Below, piece after piece: positions 50,508-57,548 of a stretch of DNA of 58,256 nt. Every line of letters starts with the position of its first letter. Positions within the stretch are counted from its first letter, which is position 1. The stretch lies in assembly GCF_014648855.1 (NCBI RefSeq), contig NZ_BMRX01000024.1:1-58256 (forward strand), given 5' to 3'. The position numbers were made by a program, and so were the translations under genes. The stretch is from Streptomyces parvulus (GTDB lineage Bacteria; Actinomycetota; Actinomycetes; Streptomycetales; Streptomycetaceae). The notes below the pieces were generated by a model. That model saw nothing but the letters and a program-made list of their open reading frames with translations, searched no databases and was not told the DNA's origin.

Positions 50508-51527
50508 TCACCGCTGTCTCACAGATGACGCGCGCCCCGGCCGCACCGCGCGTGCGCCCGGCTCCGTGGCGGTCAGCCGCGGGAAGGAGCGTGCGGCGGC
50601 CAGGAAGCCGAGCGTCGTCAGGACGAACGGCCACGTGAAGACGTGTCCGCCGGATGGTGCGAGCAGCGCGGCGACGGCCGGGGTCAGAGCCGTCGAGGCG
50701 GCGGCGCCGAGCAAGGCGTACGGCAGCGTGACCGGTGTTGCCGGCAGGAACGCCCCGCACAGCGCGAGCGCGACCAGGACGGCGTTGTACCCGAGGGTGC
50801 CGTCCGCGATCCGCTCGGCCGGAGCCCCGAGCGCCCACGCCGTCGCGATGCCCGTGAGGCTGCCCGCGCAGGCGACGAGCCCGGCCGTCCTGCCGGCCAG
50901 GAAGACAGCCGCGAGCAACAGGGCCCCTACGTGCCACAGTTCGAGGAAGAGGATCTGGGAGACGTTGTGGAGGAAGGCCCGCGCCACGTCGCCCGCGCGC
51001 AGGGCGCTGCGCCCGGAGGCCGCGCCGGGCAGCGCGGCGAGACTGCCGTCGTGCGGCCAGACCCGCCGGAAGGCCGGGGCGGCGACGGTCACGGAGACCG
51101 CCACCAGGCAGTACGGCAGGGTCAGCGGCGGGAGGTTCCAGACGCTCAGCAGACGCACCGCCGCCGCCGTGCCGACGGTGACCACGAGGCAGCCCGCGGC
51201 GGCGAGCAGTGCGGTCGCCGGGCGGCCCGGGTCTAGGAGGACGGCGAGACAGAGGGCGAGCAGGGCGGAGTTGAAGCTCTCGGGGCCCGCCTCCCGCCGG
51301 TCGCTCGGCACACCGAGACCGCGGGCGGTAACGGCGCCCAGGGCGGCGCCGCCCACCGCGTAGGCGGCGTAGCGCCAGTCGGCCGTGCCCAGGGCGACGA
51401 CGAGGATGCCGCCCGTCCACGGATTCGCCTGGAACACCACCTGTCCCAGAGCGCGCAGTACGCGGGTGAAGACGTCCGGCGCGTGTGCCGGACGCCACGC
51501 CCACCGGGCCCGTACCGACCGTTCCAC
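50508..51527 (-). CDS. Urea transporter (UT family)
   Basis: 339 residues from GTG 51527. The frame extends to 51614, but the ACGATAT repeats would then be inside the coding region, so the shorter start is preferred. The UT family pattern is present: VLRALGQVVFQANPWTGGILVVALGTADWRYAAYAVGGAALGAVTARGLG, a second half with LHNVSQILFLELWHVGALLLAAVFLAGRTAGLVACAGSLTGIATAWALG, and final helices. About ten hydrophobic segments form two inverted repeats. It imports urea by channel-like transport. No urease or urea-metabolism genes are near in the window. Confidence 0.88.
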   Translation of the reverse strand: MERSVRARWAWRPAHAPDVFTRVLRALGQVVFQANPWTGGILVVALGTADWRYAAYAVGGAALGAVTARGLGVPSDRREAGPESFNSALLALCLAVLLDPGRPATALLAAAGCLVVTVGTAAAVRLLSVWNLPPLTLPYCLVAVSVTVAAPAFRRVWPHDGSLAALPGAASGRSALRAGDVARAFLHNVSQILFLELWHVGALLLAAVFLAGRTAGLVACAGSLTGIATAWALGAPAERIADGTLGYNAVLVALALCGAFLPATPVTLPYALLGAAASTALTPAVAALLAPSGGHVFTWPFVLTTLGFLAAARSFPRLTATEPGARAVRPGRASSVRQR

Positions 51528-51552
51528 GACCCGCCCCCGATACTTCCATAAA

Positions 51553-51580
51553 ACGATATTTGATTTCCGCAATACGATAT
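51553..51580. repeat. ACGATAT direct repeats upstream of the urea transporter
   Basis: ACGATAT at 51553-51559 and 51574-51580, 21 bp apart, in an AT-rich patch just upstream of the preferred transporter start; likely a regulator binding pair. Confidence 0.45.
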
Positions 51581-51674
51581 CGGATGCGGGGCGGTCGTTC
51601 ATGGGAGCGGGCACTCGTCGGGCCGACGGGCTCCTCGGGAAACCGGTGTTGACGAGGCGACGGGTGCGCTACGG

Positions 51675-51711
51675 TATGACAAGCGTCGCGTGCCGGTGAC
51701 AGACCGTGTCA
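51675..51711 (+). promoter_or_regulatory. Candidate promoter and operator of the hemerythrin gene
   Basis: TATGAC (51675-51680) is a plausible -10; TGACA-GACCG-TGTCA (51697-51711) is a perfect inverted repeat just downstream, where a repressor would block transcription. Confidence 0.4.
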
Positions 51712-51744
51712 GGCATGGAGGCGCCGTACCGAAGGAGGCCGACG

Positions 51745-51780
51745 ATGTTCTCGTCGCACCCTTCGTCCTCGCGTGACTGA
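51745..51780 (+). CDS. Upstream mini-ORF overlapping the hemerythrin start
   Basis: ATG with a very good AAGGAGG, encoding MFSSHPSSSRD, 11 residues, then TGA. The stop is 51778-51780 and the hemerythrin GTG is at 51773, so translation of the small frame would bring ribosomes to the main start. The GTG itself has no separate Shine-Dalgarno. Whether the peptide matters or the gene start is misplaced is open. Confidence 0.4.
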   Translation: MFSSHPSSSRD

Positions 51781-52243
51781 GCGCGAGACGACCAGGCTGG
51801 TTGCCTGGAGCCAAGAACTGCGTAACGTCCACCACCGGCTGCGGGACGCGATGGCCGTGACCCGCGCGGCTCTCGCCGACGGCACACCCGGTGAGGCGGC
51901 CACCCGTGAACTGCTGCTGTACTGCCACGGATTCTGTGCCGCTCTCGACGGCCACCACCGGGGCGAGGACCGCACCCTCTTCCCGGCCATCGCGGCCGCG
52001 CACCCCGAACTGCGCCCGGTGCTGCGCGCGCTGGAGCAGGACCACTCGATGATCGCCCATCTGCTGGGCGGCCTCCAGGCCGCGGTCGACCGGACCGCTC
52101 CGCCCGAAGAGCTCGACCAGCACCTCGAAGGCATCGCCGCGATCATGGAGAGCCATTTCCGCTACGAGGAGCGGCAGTTGCTCACCGTGCTCGAGACCCT
52201 GGAGCTGACGGCCGTGCCGGGCGAGGTGCTGGGTCCGATATGA
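51773..52243 (+). CDS. Hemerythrin-domain protein
   Basis: 156 residues from GTG. The four-helix bundle has the ligand set: His20 (NVHHRLR), His62 and Glu65 (GHHRGEDRTLFP), His91 (QDHSMI), His128 and Glu132 (SHFRYEERQLL). This matches the HHE-type non-haem diiron site that binds oxygen or nitric oxide. Streptomycete members are mostly cytosolic stress-related proteins. Its start overlaps an 11-codon upstream frame (see 51745). The 3' end overlaps the convergent monooxygenase remnant by 62 bp. Confidence 0.9.
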   Translation: MTERETTRLVAWSQELRNVHHRLRDAMAVTRAALADGTPGEAATRELLLYCHGFCAALDGHHRGEDRTLFPAIAAAHPELRPVLRALEQDHSMIAHLLGGLQAAVDRTAPPEELDQHLEGIAAIMESHFRYEERQLLTVLETLELTAVPGEVLGPI

Positions 52244-52895
52244 CCCGGGACCGGGCGGTGGCCACGCGGGTCATTCGGTGGGTGAAGGCGACCACGCGTC
52301 GGGCGACGGGGCGGCGCTGTGCCTCGTAGTCGTCGAGGCGTCCGGCGGCGATCGCGTGTCCCAGGGCGTGGCCGTCCTGGATGCCGGTGTTCATTCCCTG
52401 GCCGCCCGCGGGGCTGTGGACATGGGCGGCGTCGCCGGCCAGGAGCAGCCTGCCGTTGCGGTAGCGGTCGGCGACGCGGTGGTGCACGCGGAACCGTGAC
52501 GACCAGGTCGACCCGGTGACCTCGGCCTGGCCGGGGGCGCGTTCGTCGAGCAGGCGCTGGACGAACGCGGGGTCCGGGGTCGCGGGGGCGTCGTCCACGG
52601 TGGCCACCACGCGGTAGTGACGCAGCCGGTCCAGCAGCACGCTCTCGGTCTCGACATGCCCGTCGGCGAACCGATGCTCCACGAATGCGCGGCGCACGGC
52701 ATCGCGTTCGTACACTTCTTCGCCATCGCCGGCCAAGGCCGCGAAGCCGGCCCCGTTCGGGCCGAGCACGACAAGGTGCGCGCCGTCGCCGACGCACACG
52801 GAGCCGGCCCGGGACCGAAGGGGCACGGCCCAGGACCTGTCCGGCGATTCCCGGGCCGCGGTCGAGTCCGGGGCGCCTGTGGCGAGGCCAGCGTG
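52182..52895 (-). pseudogene. C-terminal part of an FAD-dependent monooxygenase, truncated
   Basis: About 235 residues match aromatic-hydroxylase-type FAD monooxygenases (PheA/TfdB/UbiH-like): the C-terminal FAD motif GRLLLAGDAAHVHSPAGGQGMNTGIQDGHALGHAIAAG and a preceding substrate-domain strand set (RFADGHVETESVLLDRLRHYRVVATV). The N-terminal dinucleotide-binding fold (GxGxxG, about 150-200 residues) is absent; upstream in the frame is antisense of a membrane protein gene. The gene is therefore truncated, with the break near 52895, two bases before the stop of the next gene. An intact short form is unlikely because the FAD pocket is missing. Confidence 0.8.
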
Positions 52896-52896
52896 A

Positions 52897-53280
52897 TCAG
52901 GCTTGTTGCCGGCGCCGCGCCAGGACGGCGGTGATCGGCATCGCCAATGTGGTGCCGGCGGCGGCCCAGAACACGAACCTGGAGTCCGGCCCGTTGACTG
53001 TCCGCAACTCTCCGTCGGCGTGGCGGCAGAACGAGTCGGGCGGGAAGTACTGCGAGACCGGGGTGGCACTGATGCCGTGGCAGGGGGACGTTTCGGGAAA
53101 CAGGCTCGGCTGCGCACGCTGCGAGAGGAACCAGCCCGCGAAGACCGTCGCCCACCCGGCCAGTATGAACACGATCAGCATCCAGGTAGGGCTCTTTGCT
53201 CGCCGCCCCAGCAGCCAAACCAGGGACGTCGGCAAGAAGAGAACGGCGAACGCAGCGGACAGCACGATCAGGGCCTTCAT
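52897..53280 (-). CDS. Small membrane protein
   Basis: 127 residues from ATG. Hydrophobic helices at about 3-26 (LIVLSAAFAVLFLPTSLVWLLG), 33-52 (MLIVFILAGWATVFAGWFLS) and near the C-terminus (FVFWAAAGTTLAMPITAVLA). Two Cys (SPCHG and FCRH) lie in the central extracytoplasmic loop. It is not a family I recognise. It may be a leftover neighbour of the truncated monooxygenase. Confidence 0.7.
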   Translation of the reverse strand: MKALIVLSAAFAVLFLPTSLVWLLGRRAKSPTWMLIVFILAGWATVFAGWFLSQRAQPSLFPETSPCHGISATPVSQYFPPDSFCRHADGELRTVNGPDSRFVFWAAAGTTLAMPITAVLARRRQQA

Positions 53281-53321
53281 AGGGCTCTGACCTTACCGAT
53301 CGAAGATCCGCCGGACAGGCC

Positions 53322-54335
53322 CTAGTGCTGCCGCGACTCCTCCTCCGCCCCGCCCCGTTGACCGGGCAGCCGGGGGTCGGAGCCGGGGTCCGGGTGCACG
53401 GGGGTGGTGATGCCCGCGCGAGTGGCCTCCAGTTGGGCCGCGAAGGCCACGCCCAGGAAGAGGGCGACGCCGGCCAGGTTGGCCCAGAGGAACAGGGCCA
53501 TCAGGGCGGTCAGCGGTCCGTACAGCGAACCGAAGGAGCCGCTGTGCCCCACGTAGAGGGCCAGCAGCCAGGTCGCCGCGATCCACAGGACGAGCTGGAC
53601 CGCGGACCCGAACACCAGCCAGGTGTAGCCGGGTTGGTCGCGCCGGGGCGCCCAGCGCAGGATGACGGCCGATGCCATGCAGGCGAGCGCCACGCCCAGC
53701 GGGACCTTCCCCCAGTTCCACCAGCCGAGCCACGCCCCGGGCAGGCCGAACACCTCGGTCACCGCGCTACCCACCGGCCCGCCGGCCACCGTCACGAGGA
53801 AGCCGAGCACCAGCGGCCCGCCCGCACCGACCGCCAACAGCAGGCTACGGCCGTACTTCTCCAGGAACGGGCGGTCGCGTTCGATCCCGTAGATGCGGTT
53901 GCACCCCCGCTCGATCTGCCCCATGGCCGACGCGAGGTTCAGCAGGGCGAAACCGAGGCCCGTCCACATGGCCACGGTGCCCGCCGCGTCGGCACCGGCG
54001 TGCGCGCGGGTCGTCCGCAGTCCGTCGCTCACGAGGTCGGCGCTGGCGGGTGGAACGATGTCGCTCAAGGTCAGTTCGATCAGTCGCCCGACGCTTTCCG
54101 TGTGGGTGGCCGCGGAGACCCCGACCAGGGCGATGGCGAGCGGCACCATCCCGATGACCAGCTGGAACGCGAGGGCCCGTGCGAAGCTGAATCCGTCGGC
54201 GTACCGGAAGCGCAGGAACGCGTCGGCCACCAGCCGGCGGCTTCCGTAGCGGCGCAGCGCGGTCCACGCCTCGTCTCCGGACAGCTCGTCGCCGATCATG
54301 TCCCTCGTCTGCGGTACGTGCACCACTGTTCCCAT
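53322..54335 (-). CDS. YihY / BrkB-family inner membrane protein
   Basis: 337 residues from ATG 54335. Around seven hydrophobic helices follow the family layout: FSFARALAFQLVIGMVPLAIALVGVS, then GTVAMWTGLGFALLNLASAMGQIERGCNRIYGIERDRPFLEKYGRSLLLAV (with the conserved NRIY-x-R motif), then paired helices ending MALFLWANLAGVALFLGVAFAAQLEA. Originally linked to serum resistance in Bordetella; function is not settled. The C-terminal tail is proline- and acid-rich. The downstream small membrane gene is in the same orientation. Confidence 0.9.
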   Translation of the reverse strand: MGTVVHVPQTRDMIGDELSGDEAWTALRRYGSRRLVADAFLRFRYADGFSFARALAFQLVIGMVPLAIALVGVSAATHTESVGRLIELTLSDIVPPASADLVSDGLRTTRAHAGADAAGTVAMWTGLGFALLNLASAMGQIERGCNRIYGIERDRPFLEKYGRSLLLAVGAGGPLVLGFLVTVAGGPVGSAVTEVFGLPGAWLGWWNWGKVPLGVALACMASAVILRWAPRRDQPGYTWLVFGSAVQLVLWIAATWLLALYVGHSGSFGSLYGPLTALMALFLWANLAGVALFLGVAFAAQLEATRAGITTPVHPDPGSDPRLPGQRGGAEEESRQH

Positions 54336-54413
54336 GCTGGAGATGTGCTCCGCCGGGACGTTTCCATGCGGTCGGCGTGCCCGTGCGCAGGGTCCGCAGC
54401 ATCCGCCCGTAGG

Positions 54414-54465
54414 TATGATGCCCCTCATGGCGACCTACGTTGACCAGCGGTTTCGTGCCTCGTGA
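54414..54465 (+). promoter_or_regulatory. Leaderless promoter and 12-codon upstream ORF of the helicase gene
   Basis: TATGAT (54414-54419) ends seven bases before ATG 54427, so transcription should start at or near that ATG. The ATG opens MATYVDQRFRAS, 12 codons, ending in a TGA (54463-54465) that overlaps the helicase GTG (54462) as GTGA. The helicase start has no own Shine-Dalgarno, so coupled re-initiation from the small frame is the likely mode. Confidence 0.5.
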
Positions 54466-57101
54466 TCAGTCTCAGGGAGCACCAGGCCGACGCCGTCTCG
54501 CGGATCCGCGCGTGGGCGGGGTTTCCCGTGCGGGTCCCCGCGTCCGCACGGGGGCTGCGGGCGACGGTGGTCTCGGCGACCGGGTCCGGAAAGACGATCA
54601 CGGCCGCGCGGGCGGCGCTGGAGTGCTTCCGGGGCGGGCGGATCCTCGTCATGGTCCCCACCCTCGACCTGCTCGTGCAGACCGCCCAGGCCTGGCGGAG
54701 GGTCGGCCACACGGGGCCGATGGTCGCGGTGTGCTCGCTGGAGAAGGACGAGGTCCTGGAGCGGCTGGGCGTACGGACGACCACCCACCCGATCCAGCTG
54801 GCCCTGTGGGCGGGCGAGGGGCCGGTGGTGGTGTTCGCGACGTACGCCTCGCTCGTGGACCGGGAGGACCCCGAGGACGTCACCGGCCTGGCGAAGGTCC
54901 GCGGGCCGCTGGAGGCCGCGCTGGCGGGCGGGGAGCGGCTGTACGGACAGTCCATGGCCCCGTTCGACCTCGCCGTCGTCGACGAAGCGCACGCGACCGC
55001 CGGTGATCTCGGGCGGCCGTGGGCGGCCGTCCACGACAACACCCGCATCCCGGCGGACTTCCGGCTCTACCTCACCGCCACCCCCCGCGTCCTCGCCCCG
55101 CCCCGCCCGCGGCGCGGCCGGGAGGAGCGCGAGCCGGCGATCGCCACCATGGCGTCCGACCCGGACGGCCCGTACGGCGAGTGGATCTACGAACTCGCAC
55201 TGTCCGAGGCCATCGAACGCGGCATCCTCGCCGGGTTCGAGATCGACGTGCTGGAGATCCACGACCCCTCCCCCGTCCTCGGGGAGCCGGAGGAGGCCCA
55301 GCGGGGCCGGCGCCTCGCCCTGCTGCAGACGGCGCTCCTGGAGCACGCCGCAGCGCGGAACCTGCGCACGGTCATGACCTTCCACCAGCGGGTGGACGAG
55401 GCGATGGCGTTCGCGGAGCGGATGCCGCGGACGGCCGCCGAGCTGTACGCGGCCGAGGTCTCCCACGAGGTTCTGGCCGAGGCGGAACGGCTGCCGGAGT
55501 CGTCGATCGGGGCGGAGTTCTACGAGCTGGAGACCGGCCGCCACGTGCCCCCGGACCGTGTCTGGTCGGCATGGCTGTGCGGTGATCACCTCGTCGCCGA
55601 ACGCCGGGAGGTCCTGCGCCAGTTCGCAGACGGCGTCGATGCCGGCGACACCCGCGTGCACCGGGCCTTCCTGGCCAGCGTGCGGGTCCTGGGCGAGGGC
55701 GTCGACATCGTCGGCGAGCGCGGCGTGGAGGCGGTCTGCTTCGCCGACACCCGCGGCTCCCAGGTCGAGATCGTCCAGAACATCGGCCGGGCCCTGCGCC
55801 CGAACCCCGACGGCACGGCCAAGACCGCGAGGATCATCGTCCCCGTCTTCCTCCAGCCCGGTGAGGACCCGACCGACATGGTCGCCTCCGCCTCGTACGC
55901 ACCCCTCGTGGCCGTACTCCAGGGCCTGCGCTCGCACTCGGAGCACCTCGTCGAGCAGCTCGCCAACCGGGCGCTGAGCAGCGGGCAGCGGCAGGTGCAC
56001 GTGCGGCGGGACGAGGACGGGCGGATCGTCGGCACCGAAGGCGGAGCGGCCGAGGGGCGGGAGCACGACGACACCGCCGGCGCCGCGCGGTCCGCGCTGC
56101 TGCACTTCTCCTCGCCCCGGGACGCCGCCACCATCGCCGCGTTCCTGCGCACCCGGGTCTACCGGCCCGAGTCCCTGGTCTGGCTGGAGGGCTACCAGGC
56201 CCTGCTGCACTGGCGCAGGAGCAACCACGTCACCGGCCTGTACGCGGTGCCGTACGACACCGAGACCGAGGCCGGCGCCACCAAGGCGTTCCCCCTGGGG
56301 CGGTGGGTCCACCAGCAGCGGCGCACCCGCCGCGCCGGTGAACTCGACGACCACCGCAGGGAACTCCTCGACGAGGCCGGGATGGTGTGGGAACCGGGCG
56401 ACGAGGCGTGGGAGACCAAACTCGCGGTGCTGCGCTCGTACCGCAGGGCGCACGGCCACCTCGCCCCCAGACGCGACGCCGTATGGGGCGACGCCGACAG
56501 TGAACTGGTCCCGGTCGGGGAGCACATGGCCAACCTCCGCCGCGTGAACGGCCTCGGGAAGAACCCGGACCGTGCCGCGGCCCGCGCCGCGCAGCTCGAC
56601 CTGATCGACCCCGACTGGAACTGCCCCTGGCCCCTGGACTGGCAACGCCACCACCGCGTGCTCGCCGGCCTCGCCGCCGACGAACCCGAGGGCGTCCTGC
56701 CCGACATCGCTCCCGGCGTCCTCCACGAGGGCGACGACCTCGGCAAGTGGCTTCGCAGGCAGCGCCACGGCTGGGCGGAGCTGTCCGAGGAGCAGCGGCA
56801 GCGGCTGACCGCGCTGGGCGTCACACCCGCCGAGCGGCCCGCACCTCCGGCCGGGGGCTCCGGAAGGGCGTCCGGGAAGGCGCCCGCCTTCCAGCGCGGT
56901 CTGACGGCCCTCGCCCAGTGGATCCAGCGCGAGGGCGTCCAGAAGGCGGTGCCGAGGGGACACGTCGAACGCGTCGTCGTCGACGGCGAGGAGCACCAGC
57001 TCAAGCTCGGCGTGTGGCTCTCCAACACCAAGACCAGACGCGACGGACTCACCACCGACCAGCGCACCGCACTGCGGGAGCTGGGCATCGCCTGGGCGTA
57101 G
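54462..57101 (+). CDS. DEAD/DEAH-box superfamily-2 helicase with HA (helicase-associated) repeats
   Basis: 879 residues from GTG. N-terminal: LREHQADAVSRIRAW Q-like region, Walker A SATGSGKTITA (about 39-49), DEAH motif VVDEAHATAGD (about 172), and later motif V/VI with NIGRALRP (about 447-454). The long C-terminal part (about 560-879) has at least four helicase-associated repeats with conserved WxxWL or GxWLxxxR patterns (WVHQQRRTRRAGEL, GEHMANLRRVNGL, GKWLRRQRHGW, LGVWLSNTKTRR). This architecture is widespread in streptomycetes and uncharacterised; some homologues occur in defence contexts. A 12-codon upstream ORF overlaps the start. Length is normal for the group. Confidence 0.9.
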   Translation: MISLREHQADAVSRIRAWAGFPVRVPASARGLRATVVSATGSGKTITAARAALECFRGGRILVMVPTLDLLVQTAQAWRRVGHTGPMVAVCSLEKDEVLERLGVRTTTHPIQLALWAGEGPVVVFATYASLVDREDPEDVTGLAKVRGPLEAALAGGERLYGQSMAPFDLAVVDEAHATAGDLGRPWAAVHDNTRIPADFRLYLTATPRVLAPPRPRRGREEREPAIATMASDPDGPYGEWIYELALSEAIERGILAGFEIDVLEIHDPSPVLGEPEEAQRGRRLALLQTALLEHAAARNLRTVMTFHQRVDEAMAFAERMPRTAAELYAAEVSHEVLAEAERLPESSIGAEFYELETGRHVPPDRVWSAWLCGDHLVAERREVLRQFADGVDAGDTRVHRAFLASVRVLGEGVDIVGERGVEAVCFADTRGSQVEIVQNIGRALRPNPDGTAKTARIIVPVFLQPGEDPTDMVASASYAPLVAVLQGLRSHSEHLVEQLANRALSSGQRQVHVRRDEDGRIVGTEGGAAEGREHDDTAGAARSALLHFSSPRDAATIAAFLRTRVYRPESLVWLEGYQALLHWRRSNHVTGLYAVPYDTETEAGATKAFPLGRWVHQQRRTRRAGELDDHRRELLDEAGMVWEPGDEAWETKLAVLRSYRRAHGHLAPRRDAVWGDADSELVPVGEHMANLRRVNGLGKNPDRAAARAAQLDLIDPDWNCPWPLDWQRHHRVLAGLAADEPEGVLPDIAPGVLHEGDDLGKWLRRQRHGWAELSEEQRQRLTALGVTPAERPAPPAGGSGRASGKAPAFQRGLTALAQWIQREGVQKAVPRGHVERVVVDGEEHQLKLGVWLSNTKTRRDGLTTDQRTALRELGIAWA

Positions 57102-57112
57102 CGGGGAGCGGG

Positions 57113-57529
57113 TCAGGCGGAGGTCCGGGTGACGTTGGCGTGGACCCAGTCGGTGACCTCCCGGGTGGTGGTGCCGGGGGTGAACAGGGCGGCCACGCCC
57201 AGGTCGAGCAGGGACTGGACGTCCTCGTGCGGGATGATGCCGCCGCCGAACACGGTGATGTCCGCGGCGTCCGCCTCGCGCAGCAGCCGCAGCACTTCGG
57301 CGAAGAGCGTCATGTGGGCGCCGGAGAGCACGGAGAGGCCGATGGCGTCGGCGTCCTCCTGGACGGCCGTGTCGACGATCTGGCGCGGCGCCTGGTGGAG
57401 GCCGGTGTAGACGACCTCGACGCCGGTGTCCCGGAGGGCTCGGGCGATCACCTTGGCGCCGCGGTCGTGGCCGTCCAGGCCCGGCTTGGCGACGACGACG
57501 CGGAGTGGGGCGTTGCTGGTGGAGGACAT
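57113..57529 (-). CDS. B12-binding subunit of an acyl-CoA mutase (small subunit)
   Basis: 138 residues from ATG. The cobalamin motif DxHxxG is seen as DGHDRG (residues 19-24, KPGLDGHDRGAKV), followed by the family strands GLSVLSGAHMTLFAEVLRLL and GGIIPHEDVQSLLDLGVAALFTPGTTT. This is the stand-alone B12 domain of isobutyryl-CoA mutase (IcmB) or methylmalonyl-CoA mutase type. It lies 19 bp downstream of the large subunit gene and is co-transcribed with it. It supplies the coenzyme-B12 for carbon-skeleton rearrangement. Confidence 0.92.
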   Translation of the reverse strand: MSSTSNAPLRVVVAKPGLDGHDRGAKVIARALRDTGVEVVYTGLHQAPRQIVDTAVQEDADAIGLSVLSGAHMTLFAEVLRLLREADAADITVFGGGIIPHEDVQSLLDLGVAALFTPGTTTREVTDWVHANVTRTSA

Positions 57530-57548
57530 GGTGTCCGGGCTCCTCGGC

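Noticed and set aside
54435..56996. Minus-strand open frame of 853 codons opposite the helicase gene
   Set aside because: Antisense shadow of the helicase; its composition is a GC-rich by-product with no recognisable domain.
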